From contig WOAB01000142.1 of the NCBI GenBank assembly GCA_027886185.1, positions 62,001 through 126,000 on the forward strand: a stretch of DNA of 64,000 nt. The letters are read 5' to 3'. Positions 32,456 through 41,959 of this stretch are shown here, in pieces. The translations under genes and the position numbers were made by a program. Below the pieces are notes generated by a model that was given only the letters and a program-made list of their open reading frames with translations, had not been told where the DNA came from and did no database searches. Position 1 is the stretch's first letter. Each line of letters starts with the position of its first letter. The DNA is from Rheum nobile (taxonomy: Eukaryota; Streptophyta; Magnoliopsida; Caryophyllales; Polygonaceae).

Positions 32456-33892
32456 TTAAGGTATATGTAACTAGGATGTATTGGGTCAAATGAAAATAGT
32501 TATATTTCTTATGGCAAAATAGAATATATTGGGTAAAATCAAACGGTCGGATCGAGATAGTCACCCTACTACTGCATCTGCTCGCAAGAGGAGGGTTGTG
32601 GGTGTATCCCAGGACATGGGGGTGCTTAGTGAGGACGATGTTGGTCCCGTCCATTCAGATGAGGACGTGGTTACAGAGGACCCACCTTAGGAGGACTTTA
32701 CTACCGGCCCTTCCACTATCCTTGAGGATCCGGACTTTACTACCGACCCACTAGAGCAGCAGCCACCTCAGGAGGACCCACCTCAGCAGCAGCCACCTGA
32801 GGAGGACCCACCTTAGCAGTAGTCGCCTCTGCCTGAGCCACCTCAGCATGATCCACCTCAGCAGGACCCACCTCCACAGGACCCACCTTCGCCTGAGCCA
32901 GCTCAGCAGGACCCACCTACGCCTGAGCCAGCTCAACAGTTTCTTTCTATGTTGAGGAACTTTGATACGCACATTGTGGAGCTGATATGGAGGAAGGCGT
33001 CATTGGACCCTCCAGAGGACGTTGTTAGGACTTTGAGGGTTCAGACACGCCCTACACAGTTTGCGTTTTGGAGGGATTGTATTCCCAGAGGGGTCCCCGA
33101 GGAGGATTCCTGGTTTTGGATTGCTTAGCAGACGGGGTTGACCGGTTTACTTGATTTTCAGTTCGGCAATGCTGATCACACCCTCATTTCAGCGTTCGTT
33201 GAGCGATGGCAACCAAATACGAACACCTTTCACTTTCCCTTCGGCGAGATAGGTCCTACGCTACATGACGTTATGATGATTCTAGGGCTGCCGATTGAGG
33301 GATTTGAGGTGACGTCACCATAGATCAGTCAGCATAGCGAGCTGGCGGAGTGTGAGGCGTTATTCGAGTATCTATTTGGCATTGATTTGGAGTACAGTTT
33401 AGATGAGGATGATGCTGACATGGTCTGTGACCTTAGGAAGGGTTGGGTCAAGCAATTCCAGTTAGGGAGGCATGTGTTGAGGATGATTGAATAGGGTGCC
33501 TACCCAAAGGATATAGCAGCCGGTTTCTTATGGCACACCATGTCGGCTAGTATCTTCGTTGACAAGTCAACGAACGAGCTGAAGACTACATTGCTACCTC
33601 TTTTTGTGGACTGGGAGCGTGTCGTTCATACTGCTTGGGGCACCGGGGTTCTAGCTCTCCTTTTTAGAAACCTCGGAGAGGCTTCTCGACGCGGAGCTGC
33701 ACAGTTGGCCGGTTGCGCACGTCTCTTAGAGGTAGACCTTTATTATAGTTCGATTGTAATTTAAATCATTAATATATTGTGTTTAATTGTTTATAACTAA
33801 TGGCTTTCTTCCTCCATACGCAAGTTTGGATTTGGACGTACTTTGTATACTTTCTGGGCAACCCTAACCTCAAGGAAGGTGCGGACAACGAC
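32456..33892 (+). pseudogene. PMD gene fragment (third copy)
   Basis: Collinear with the end of intron 1, all of exon 2 and the first part of exon 3 of the PMD gene in MULE copy B, but on the plus strand. It has the Pro/Gln-rich linker (about 32740-32940) and most of the PMD, and keeps Trp where copy B has TAG. Stops occur at about 32688, 32812, 32818, 33126, 33321 and 33493. No MULE terminus or other cargo accompanies it, so it is an isolated fragment. It breaks off at 33892 within exon 3. Confidence 0.8.
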
Positions 33893-33917
33893 GCTCCCAG
33901 TCCACAAAAAGAGGTAG
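33893..33917 (-). repeat. 25-nt inverted snippet of PMD exon 2
   Basis: Exact reverse complement of 33594-33618 of the same fragment, placed at its broken 3' end. It looks like filler DNA copied by template switching during repair. Confidence 0.75.
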
Positions 33918-33918
33918 T

Positions 33919-34155
33919 GAAATTTGTGGCGAAGATGAAGAGTTGATGAATAAGATAATGAGAATACTTGTAACAGACAAAGAGAGCTCCTCTTCCGAAG
34001 AAGAAGAAGGTTGCCTACATGAAGCAAATCTCGATTCTAGCACAGATGAGGATGAATCTCAGTCTCCTCAGTTTTGCAACGTAATTACTAAAGGAGATGA
34101 AAAAGAAGCCTTAATTTAATTAATTGACGGGATATAAGACACAAACCAAATTAGG
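33919..34155 (+). pseudogene. Pararetrovirus-like ORF fragment, first part
   Basis: A Ser/Glu-rich acidic frame followed by a helical stretch. It is one of three short pieces (this, 41321-41460 and 62987-63060) that read on in the same style once the two DNA transposons between them are disregarded. The combined pattern, an acidic Ser/Glu-rich part followed by a Lys-rich coiled coil, resembles proteins of endogenous Caulimoviridae. I infer an old viral insertion. It is fragmentary, with stops (about 34118 and 34134). No enzymatic domain is present, so the family assignment is tentative. Confidence 0.4.
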
Positions 34156-34194
34156 CTGCTACTATATGCACTACGTTTTTTGACGTTTCACACT

Positions 34195-34256
34195 ACAAAT
34201 CACTACGCAGAAATCTGACGTACGCCATATTTCTGCGTAGAAGACCAAATTTCTCT
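34195..34256. repeat. CTACGCAG..CTGCGTAG palindrome, left end
   Basis: An imperfect palindrome of about 38 bp centred on GCGTAC/GACGTACG, with arms CTACGCAGAAATCTG. It is followed by a second one (34640-34680), split by the hAT MITE. Better-preserved versions lie at 41083-41117, 41178-41212 and 41227-41264. Confidence 0.75.
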
Positions 34257-34264
34257 ACGCAGGT

Positions 34265-34639
34265 TAGGGTTGAGCACCGGTCCAAACCCGGTTCGGACCG
34301 GACCGACCCGGACCGGATCGGAACCCGAAACACCAAAAATGGTAGACTGGAACCCAGACCGGACCGGGTCCGGACCGGTCCGGTCCTATTTGGACCGGTT
34401 TAGGATTTTGTTAAATTTAAATATAATTTATTTACATTTAAACATGAAAAAAAACCTCAAATTTAAATATAATTTACTCTTAAATATAATTTACCCTAAA
34501 TCCTAAACCTCAACCCTAAAAAAATCTTAAACCCTAAAATATTAAGATGTTTTTTAAATACCGGGTTGGACCGGACCCGGAAATCCTTGGACCGGTCCGG
34601 TCCAAATTTTTGGGCCGGACCGGAATCTGCTCAACCCTA
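34265..34639. mobile_element. hAT-type MITE rich in CCGGACCGG
   Basis: 375 bp with perfect 12-bp terminal inverted repeats TAGGGTTGAGCA/TGCTCAACCCTA and a perfect 8-bp TSD ACGCAGGT (34257-34264 and 34640-34647), the hAT length. Both flanks carry GGACCGG, CCGGTCC and related palindromes; the centre is AT-rich and non-coding. It interrupts a TIR palindrome of the 34-41 kb element. Confidence 0.9.
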
Positions 34640-34986
34640 ACGCAGGTATCTGGCGTACGCCTGATACCTGCGTAGAGCTAGAATATAATTGTTGGAGATA
34701 GGGAGTTGGGTTTTTTTTTTGAAATTTGCCTCCTACGCAAAGATCTGGCGCATAAAGATTTTTTTTTCTGGACGCAACCAAGTGAACAATATATTTTTTA
34801 AAATCTGCATTTGACTCTAGTTATAGACGTTATCAAGTAATCAAGGTTACATGGCAATAAATTCGTTTGTATCATGAGATTTCAATATACTTTTATTCAT
34901 GTATATTTCTCCACCAAATCGTTTGATATTATCTGTTTGTTATTATTATTCTTGAAAATCACATATAACTATGGTTATAAATTAGA

Positions 34987-35379
34987 GTTGGATTGACCAG
35001 ATGTCTCATCCTTATTTGGATTTCCGGTCCGTCAGACAGGACCCACATGCAGGAGATCCCGTCCCTCCACCTCCCCCGGCTTTCGTTGTCACGGTATGTC
35101 ATCATTTTCTTATGTTTATTTTGATGTATTTTATTTATGTTTATTTTGATGTATTTTGTTAATACAGCGCTCACAGCTGGTGGCCGGCGAGATGACGGCT
35201 TATCTGCCCAGTACGACGATACGCCTCCCCGTCTTACAGATCATATGATCCATTGGATCGAGTATCTGACGGGTGACGTGACGCCTTCGGCCCCTCCCAT
35301 TCCACGTGTGTCCTAGAGATTCCGCGACTCGGTTCACGAGGAGGGATCTAGTAGCGGGCGACAGACATATGAGGACTAG
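34987..35379 (+). pseudogene. PMD-like C-terminal exons, fragment 1
   Basis: Two exon-like pieces (about 34989-35091 and 35167-35379) around a GT..AG intron of 75 bp. The first has a WIDQMSHPY-like start, the second an RSQLVAGEM-like start and the PRLTDHMIH-type segment. The position and the SHPY motif match the end of PMD exon 4 and start of exon 5 in MULE copy B, so I take them as the tail of a PMD-type protein. A 1-bp loss near 35204 and a stop near 35315 break it. Two inverted relatives are at 38985 and 40457. Confidence 0.5.
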
Positions 35380-35444
35380 TTACGATATGTATATTACCTA
35401 AACTGTTACGTTTCACATGAAATATTTTGTTCATGTTTATGGTA

Positions 35445-35985
35445 TTTTGTTGATGTTTATGGTATTTTGTTGATGTTTATAGTATATACGTATATTCACA
35501 TGAAATAAAAAAAAAACTATAGTATATAAGCTTATATCACATGAAATATAAAGGAAAACTATAGTACATAAGCTTATATCACATGAAATATAAGGGAAAA
35601 CTATAGTATATAAGAATATTGAAATGAAATATAAATAAAAACTATAGTATATAAGTATATTCACATGAAATATAAAGGAAAACTATAGTATATAAGTATA
35701 TTCACATGAAATATAAAGGAAAACTATAGTACATAAGCTTATATCACATGAAATATAAAGGAAAACTATAGTACATAAGCTTATATCACATGAAATATAA
35801 AGCAAAACTATAGTACATAAGCTTATATCACATGAAATATAAAGAAAAACTATAGTACATAAGCTTATATCACATGAAACATAAAGGAAAACTATAGTAC
35901 ATAAGCTTATATCACATGAAATATAAAGGAAAACTATAGTATATAAGTATATTCACATGAAATATACTTATATACTATAATTTTC
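35445..35985 (-). repeat. AT minisatellite, inverted block
   Basis: About 12 tandem units of 42-44 bp built on CTATAGTA(T/C)ATAAG and CATGAAATATAAAGG. Orientation is opposite to the arrays at 36725-40365, with the turn near 35965. Confidence 0.85.
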
Positions 35986-36064
35986 TTTTATATTTCATAT
36001 GATATAAGCTTATGTACTATAGTTTTCCTTTATATTTCATGTGAATATACTTATATATTATAGT

Positions 36065-36722
36065 TTTTCAATAGGAAGGATTATAGACGAAATGGGTGAA
36101 AAACTAGAAATTGGGCCCAAATAGGCCTAATAGGAAGGATTATTGAAGAAACGGGTAAAAAACTGAAAAAACTAGAAATTGGACCCAAATAGGCCCAATA
36201 GGAAGAATTATAGAAGAAATGGGTGAAAAACTGAAAAAACTAGAAATTGGGCCCAAATAGGCCCAATAGGAAGAATTATAGAAGAAATGAGTGAAAAACT
36301 GAAAAACTAGAAATTGGGCCCAAATAGGCCCAATAGGAAGGATTATTGAAGAAACGGGTGAAAAACTGAAAAACTAGAAATTGGGCCCAAATAGGCCCAA
36401 TAGGAAGGATTATTGAAGAAACGGGTGAAAACTGAAAAACTAGAAATTCGGCCCAAATAGGCCCAATAGGAAGGATTATAGACGAAATGAGTGAAAAACT
36501 AGAAATCGGGCCCAATAAGAAGGATTATTGAAGAAACGGGTGAAAACTAGAAATTCGGCCCAATAGGAAGGATTCTAGAAGAAATGAGTGAAAAACTGAA
36601 AAAACTAGAAATTGGGGTCAAATAGGCCCAATAGGAAAGATTATTGAAGAAACGGGTGAACAACTGAAAAACTAGAAATTGGGCCCAAATAGGCCCAATA
36701 GAAAAGATTATTGAAAAAACGG
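36065..36722. repeat. 65-bp tandem repeat array
   Basis: About ten units built on GGAAGGATTATTGAAGAAAC, GGGTGAAAAACTG and GAAATTGGGCCCAAATAGGC. The GGGCCCAAATAGGCCCAA part is a short palindrome. Units vary in length by small deletions. Confidence 0.85.
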
Positions 36723-36724
36723 GT

Positions 36725-38270
36725 GAAAAACTGAAAAACTAGAGTATATAAGCTTATATCATGTGAATATACTTATATAATATAGTTTTCCTTTATATTT
36801 CATGTGATATAAGCTTATATACTATAGTTTTTCTTTATATTTCATGTGAATATACTTATATACTATAGTTTCCTTCATATTTCATGTGATATAAGCTTAT
36901 ATACTATAGTTTTTCTTTATATTTCATGTGAATATGCTTATATATTATAGTTTTCCTTTATATTTCATGTGATATAAGCTTATATACTATAGTTTTCCTT
37001 TATATTTCATGTGAATATGCTTATATACTATAATTTTCCTTTATATATCATGTGATATATGCTTATATACTATAGTTTCCTTTATATTTCATGTGATATA
37101 AGCTTATATACTATAGTTTCCTTTATATTTCATGTGATATATGCTTATATACTATAGTTTCCTTTATATTTCATGTGAATATGCTTATATACTATAGTTT
37201 TCCTTTATATTTAATGTGATGTAAGCTTATATACTATAGTTTCCTTTATATTTCATGTGATATATGCTTATATACTATAGTTTCCTTTATATTTCATGTG
37301 AATATGCTTATATACTATAGTTTCCTTTATATTTCATGTGATATAAGCTTATATATAATAGTTTTTCTTTATATTTCATGTGAATATGCTTATATACTAT
37401 AGTTTTCCTTTATATTTCATGTGATATAAGCTTATATACTATAGTTTTTCTTTATATTTCATGTGATATAAGCTTATATAATATATTTTTCCTTTATATT
37501 TCATGTGAATATGCTTATATAATATAGTTTTCCTGTATATTTCATATGATATAAACTTATATACTATAGTTTCCTTTATATTTAATGTGATATAAGCTTA
37601 TATACTATAGTTTTCCTTTATATTTCATGTGAATATGCTTATATACTATAGTTTTTCTTTATATTTCATGTGATATATGCTTATATACTATAGTTTCCTT
37701 TATATTTCATGTGATATAAGCTTATATAGTATAGTTTCATTTATATTTCATGTGATATATGCTTATATACTATAGTTTCCTTTATTTTTCATGTGAATAT
37801 GCTTATATACTATAGTTTTCTTTATATTTCATGTGATATAAGCTTATATACTATAGTTTTCCTTTATATTTCATGTGAATATGCTTATATACTATAGTTT
37901 TCCTTTATATTTCATGTGATATATGCTTATATACTATAGTTTCCTTTATATTTCATGTGATAAAAGCTTATATACTATAATTTTTCTTTATATTTAATGT
38001 GATATAAGCTTATATACTATAGTTTCCTTTATATTTCATGTGATTAAAGCTTATGTACTATAGTTTTCCTTTATATTTCATGTGAATATACTTATATACT
38101 ATAGTTTTCCTTTATATTTCATGTGAATATACTTATATACTATAGTTTTCCTTTATATTTCATGTGAATATACTTATATACTATAGTTTTCCCTTATATT
38201 TCATGTGATATAAGCTTATATACTATAGTTTTTTTTTATATTTCATGTGAATATACTTATATACTATAAA
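36725..38270 (+). repeat. AT minisatellite, main array
   Basis: More than 30 units of about 41-44 bp (CTTATATACTATAGTTTTCC, TTTATATTTCATGTGA). Units alternate irregularly between endings GATATAAG, GATATATG and GAATATGC. No coding content. Confidence 0.9.
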
Positions 38271-38480
38271 CAGAGAAGGCAAAGCCGCGATCGCAGCTTA
38301 GGAAGAAGTTGTCATGAAGCGGAGAAGGCAAAGCCGCGATCGCGGCCATGGGGGCAGCCATTGCGGCTTATGAAGGAATTCGCTGGACATGGAAAGAAGA
38401 GTAAGCCGCGGGCGCGGCTATGACTACAGCGATCGCGGCCTTGAAGATCAGAGGCATGCGGGAGGATTTCACACGCGAAA
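38271..38480. other. GC-rich island with GCCGCGATCGCGGC palindromes
   Basis: A 210-bp insert in the minisatellite with abrupt base change. It holds GCCGCGATCGC, GCCGCGATCGCGGC (a perfect 14-bp palindrome), GCCGCGGGCGCGGC and GCGATCGCGGC, spaced 25-45 bp apart around an AAGCGGAGAAGGCAAA-type direct repeat. The architecture matches the palindrome arrays in the gag-protease and chromovirus elements. No protein or ends identified. Confidence 0.6.
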
Positions 38481-38885
38481 TATGTTGTTACTTTATATAT
38501 ATATTTTTTTAATATTTCGATTATTATTTTTAGCAGATTGTTAATTTGTAAAAAAATACATTAAGTTTCTAAAATTTTTTTACAATGTAATTTTCATATA
38601 AAGAAATTAAATTGCTCTAAGCTTATGTATTATAGTTTTTCTTTTATATTTCATGTGAATATACTTATATAATATAGTTTTCTTTTATATTTCATGTGAT
38701 ATAAGCTTATGTACTATAGTTTTTCTTTATATTTCATTTGAATATACTTATATACTATAGTTTTCCCTTATATTTCATGTGATATAAGCTTATGTACTAT
38801 AGTTTTCCTTTATATTTCATGTGATATAAGCTTATATACTATAATTTTTTTTTATTTCATGTGAATATACTTATATACTATAAAC
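38481..38885. repeat. AT-rich spacer and minisatellite
   Basis: 38481-38615 is AT-rich and unassigned; 38616-38885 returns to the 42-bp minisatellite in the main-array orientation. Confidence 0.7.
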
Positions 38886-39490
38886 ATCAACAAAATACCA
38901 TAAACATCAACAAAATACCATAAACATGAACAAAATATTTCATGTGATACGTAACAGTTTAGGTAATATACATATCGTAACTAGTCCTCATCTGCCTGTC
39001 GCCCGCTACCAGATCCCTCCTCGTGAACCGAGTCGCGGAATCTATAGGACGCATGTGGAATGGGAGGGGCCGAAGGCGTCACGTCACCCGTCAGATACTC
39101 GATCCAACGGATCATCTGATCTCTAAGACGGGGAGGCGTATCGTGGTACTGGGCAGATAAGCCGTCATCTCGCTGACCACCAGCTGTGAGCGCTGTATTA
39201 AAAAAATACATCAAAAGAAACATAAATAAAATACATCAAAATAAACATAAATAAAATACATCAAACTAAACATAAGAAAATGATGACATACCGTGACAGC
39301 GGAAGCCGAGGGAGGTGGAGGGACAGGATCTCCTGCATGTGGGTCCTGTCTGACGGACCGGAAATCCAAATAAGGATGAGACATCTGGTCAATCCAACTC
39401 CAATATATAACCATAGTTATATGTGATTTTCGAGAATAATAATAACAAACAGATAATATCAAACAATTTGGTGGAGGAATATACATGAAA
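38879..39490 (-). pseudogene. PMD-like C-terminal exons, fragment 2
   Basis: Inverted relative of 34880-35445: exon-like pieces at about 38981-39190 and 39293-39405 around a longer intron (three copies of an AAATACATCAAA(A/C)TAAACATA unit in place of two). The second exon reads SAQYHDTPPRL and ends in a GRQADED-like tail, giving the longest open version of this tail in the window. It begins with three copies of a CATCAACAAAATACCATAAA unit (38884-38935). Confidence 0.5.
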
Positions 39491-39494
39491 ATAA

Positions 39495-39573
39495 AAGTTT
39501 ATGTACTATAGTTTTCCTTTATATTTCATATGATATAAGCTTATGTACTATAGTTTTTCTTTATATTTCATGT
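39495..39573 (+). repeat. AT minisatellite, short block
   Basis: About two units of the 42-bp repeat. The Cassandra element inserted at its right side, and the array resumes at 40079. Confidence 0.8.
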
Positions 39574-39578
39574 GATAT

Positions 39579-40073
39579 TGTAATATCCCGAATTTGTAAT
39601 CCTTTATAAGGATTAGAATGCTACCCATGTCAACAAGAGCTCTTCTTTTTTCTGGTTCAAGTGAGGACAAAGAACTAGAAAGTTAAGCGTGTTAGGGCGG
39701 GAGTAGTCTTGGGATGGGTGACCTCCTGGGAAGTTCTCGGTTGGCATGAGGACAACGTCTCTAAGGCTGTGGGCCTTACAAATGGTATCAGAGCCGACTC
39801 TGGGTTACGTGTGGATTTAAGTGGCCTTGACGGGCCTTGACGAGGTCGTCAAGGGTTTAAGTGGGGGTGATTGTAATACCCCGGATTTGTAATCCTTTAT
39901 AAGGATTAGAATGCTACACATGTCAACAAGAGCTCTTCCTTTTCCTGGTTCAAGTGAGGACAAAGAACTAGGAAGTTAAGCGTGCTAGGGCGGGAGTAGT
40001 CTTGGGATGGGTGACCTCCTGGGAAGTTCCCGATTGGCATGGGGACATCGTCTCTAAGGCTGTGGGCCTTACA
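39579..40073 (+). mobile_element. Cassandra TRIM retrotransposon
   Basis: A 495-bp element with two 202-bp LTRs (39579-39780 and 39872-40073; TGTAAT..CTTACA), PBS AATGGTATCAGAGCC (tRNA-Met type) right after the first LTR, a PPT-like AAGTGGGGGTGA before the second, and a 5-bp TSD (GATAT/TATAT, one mismatch). Each LTR contains a 5S rRNA-like stretch. No coding capacity. It sits inside the AT minisatellite. Confidence 0.95.
39671..39740 (+). ncRNA. 5S rRNA-like promoter region in the first Cassandra LTR
   Basis: Contains AAGTTAAGCGTG and GATGGGTGACCTCCTGGGAAG, matching the 3' half of plant 5S rRNA including the internal RNA polymerase III control region. The second LTR carries it at 39963-40032. 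The first 40-50 nt of 5S rRNA are not recognisable, so it is not a 5S gene. Confidence 0.8.
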
Positions 40074-40078
40074 TATAT

Positions 40079-40365
40079 AAGCTTATGTACTATAGTTTTC
40101 CTTTATATTTCATGTGAATATACTTATATACTATAGTTTTCATTTATATTTCATGTGAATATACTTATATACTATAGTTTTCCTTTATATTTCATGTGAT
40201 ATAAGCTTATATACTATAGTTTTCCTTTATATTTCATGTGAATATACTTATATACTATACTTTTCCTTTATATTTCATGTGAATATACTTATATACTATA
40301 GTTTTCCTTTATATTTCATGTGATATAAGCTTATAAATATACTTATATACTATAAACATCAACAA
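40079..40365 (+). repeat. AT minisatellite after Cassandra
   Basis: Seven units of the 42-bp repeat in the main-array orientation. Confidence 0.85.
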
Positions 40366-40456
40366 AATACCATAAACATCAACAAAATACCATAAACATG
40401 AACAAAATATTTCATGTGATACGTAACAGTTTAGGTAATATACATATCGTAACTAG

Positions 40457-40940
40457 TCCTCATCTGCCTGTCGCCCGCTACCAGATCCCTCCTCGTGAAC
40501 CGAGTCGCGGAATCTCTGGGACGCACGTGGAATGCATGGGAGAGGCCGAAGGCGTCACGTCACCCGTCAGATACTCGATCAAACGGATCATCTGATCTGT
40601 AAGACGGGGAGGCGTATCGTCGTACTGGGCCAGATAAGCCGTCATCTCGCCGGCCACCAGTTGTGAACGTTGTATTAAAAAAATACATCAAAATAAACAT
40701 AAATAAAATACATCAACATAAACATAAGAAAATGATGACATATCGTGACAGCGGAAGCCGGGGGAGGTGGAGGGACAGTATCTCCTACATGTGGGTCATG
40801 TCTGACGGACCGAAAATCCAAATATGGATGAGACATCTGGTCAATCCAACTATAATATATAACCATAATTATATGTGATTTTCGAGAATAATAATAACAA
40901 ACAGATAATATCAAACAAATTGGTGGAGAAATATACATGA
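40457..40940 (-). pseudogene. PMD-like C-terminal exons, fragment 3
   Basis: Right-arm counterpart of 34987-35379: exon-like pieces at about 40457-40674 and 40745-40855 around a GT..AG intron. It keeps the AYLAQYDDTPPRL frame that fragment 1 lost, but a frame change near 40535 damages the last part. With fragment 1 it forms the long inverted repeat of the element. Confidence 0.5.
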
Positions 40941-41082
40941 ATAAAAGTATATTGAAATCTCATGATACAAACAAATTTATTGCCATGTAACCTTGATTAC
41001 TTGATAACGTCTATTACTAGAGTCAAATGCAGATTTAAAAAAATATATTGTTCACTTGGTTGCGTCCAGATTTTTTTTTTTG

Positions 41083-41264
41083 CGCCAAGATCTGGCGTAC
41101 GCCAGATCCTTGCGTAGGAGACAAATTTCAAAAAAAAACCCCAACTCCCTATCTCCAACAATTATATTATATCTCTACGCTGGTATCTGGCGTATGTCAG
41201 ATACCTGCGTAGAGAAATTTGGTCTTCTATGCAGAAATCTTGCGTACGCCAGATTTCTGCGTAG
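41083..41264. repeat. TCTGGCGTACGCCAGA palindromes, right end
   Basis: Three long palindromes: 41083-41117 (GATCTGGCGTACGCCAGATC core), 41178-41212 (TATCTGGCGTATGTCAGATA) and 41227-41264 (AAATCTTGCGTACGCCAGATTT), each flanked by CTACGC/GCGTAG. They mirror 34195-34260 and 34640-34680. Confidence 0.85.
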
Positions 41265-41320
41265 TGATTTGTAGTGCGAAACGTCAAAAACGTAGTGCAT
41301 ATAGTAGCAGCCAAAAATTA

Positions 41321-41460
41321 AGCAACAATATTTTCTTAAGCTAAAAGATTTGCTTTTCAAGGAGCAAAAACCCCTTATACAAGAACCTTTTAGCATTTCC
41401 AAACTTTATGAAAAATATCCTCCTACAAACGTCTTTTCACAAATAACCACCAAAGATCTT
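41321..41460 (+). pseudogene. Pararetrovirus-like ORF fragment, second part
   Basis: A 140-bp piece of open, Lys-rich coding-like sequence between the right end of the 34-41 kb element and the left end of MULE copy B. It continues the frame of 33919-34155 and leads into 62987. Only a description is offered; family assignment to Caulimoviridae is an inference from composition and context. Confidence 0.4.
41452..41460. repeat. 9-bp TSD, left of MULE copy B
   Basis: AAAGATCTT, against GAAGATCTT at 62978-62986, one mismatch. Confidence 0.85.
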
Positions 41461-41499
41461 GGCCGAAAAATCGCGCACTCCTTTTTTTTTAACCTCGCA

Positions 41500-41845
41500 C
41501 TCTATCTGGGCGGCACCTAGTGCAGCCCAGAAAACCCGATTTTCTTGGGCTGCACTAGGTGCCGCCCAAGATGGGTTCAAATTTATTTTTTATTAAAATT
41601 ATGATTTAAATTGATTTTTTAAAAACCGATTCAGTAGACCGGCTTATTGGGCGGCATATATTGCCGCCCACTAAGCCGGTTCACTGAACCGGTTTGTTGT
41701 GGGAAAAAGGGTTTATGGGCGGCACTATGTGCAGCCCAGAAAACCGGTTCACTAAAACCGGATTTCTGGGCGGCACATAGTGCAGCCTAGGGAGTGTACG
41801 ACTGGAATTTAACGGTCAATTTGGGCTGCACATAGTGCCGCCCAG
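41500..41845. repeat. Left subterminal palindromes of MULE B
   Basis: Units GGGCGGCACCTAGTGCAGCCC (41508), its inverse at 41549-41571, GGGCGGCATATATTGCCGCCC (41649), GGGCGGCACTATGTGCAGCCC (41717), and two more to 41845, separated by CCGGTTCA-type inverted strings. They end about 25 bp before the TATA box of the transposase. Confidence 0.85.
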
Positions 41846-41872
41846 AATTATTCTGTGTGGTCATGTGGCCGA

Positions 41873-41882
41873 CTATATATAT
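41873..41882 (+). promoter_or_regulatory. TATA box of MULE B transposase
   Basis: TATATATATG, 78 bp upstream of the ATG at 41960; conserved in copy A. Confidence 0.5.
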
Positions 41883-41959
41883 GGGAGATGTGTATACCAC
41901 CATTGAAAGATACAACGAAAAAAAAACTTCAAACCCATTGTAATTTTCCGACTATATAT

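Larger units (their letters stand above)
34156..41312. mobile_element. Long-TIR foldback-like element with PMD-like tail fragments
   Basis: Ends GGCTGCTACTATATGC and GCATATAGTAGCAGCC are inverted copies, and the inverted similarity extends about 1 kb inward (34156-35470 against 40340-41312, the left arm enlarged by a hAT MITE). Flanks CCAAATTA and AAAAATTA match at 6 of 8 sites, compatible with a worn 8-9-bp TSD. The outer arms hold palindromes around TCTGGCGTACGCCAGA. Inside are PMD-like exon fragments in three copies, minisatellite arrays, a GC-rich island and a Cassandra TRIM. No transposase. Probably a non-autonomous MULE of a second family. Confidence 0.75.

Noticed and set aside
35445..38270. 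CRISPR-like array
   Set aside because: Units are contiguous tandem minisatellite repeats without unique spacers, in plant DNA.
39671..40032. Two 5S rRNA genes
   Set aside because: Only the 3' half of 5S is recognisable, inside 202-bp LTRs with PBS, PPT and TSD; this is Cassandra.
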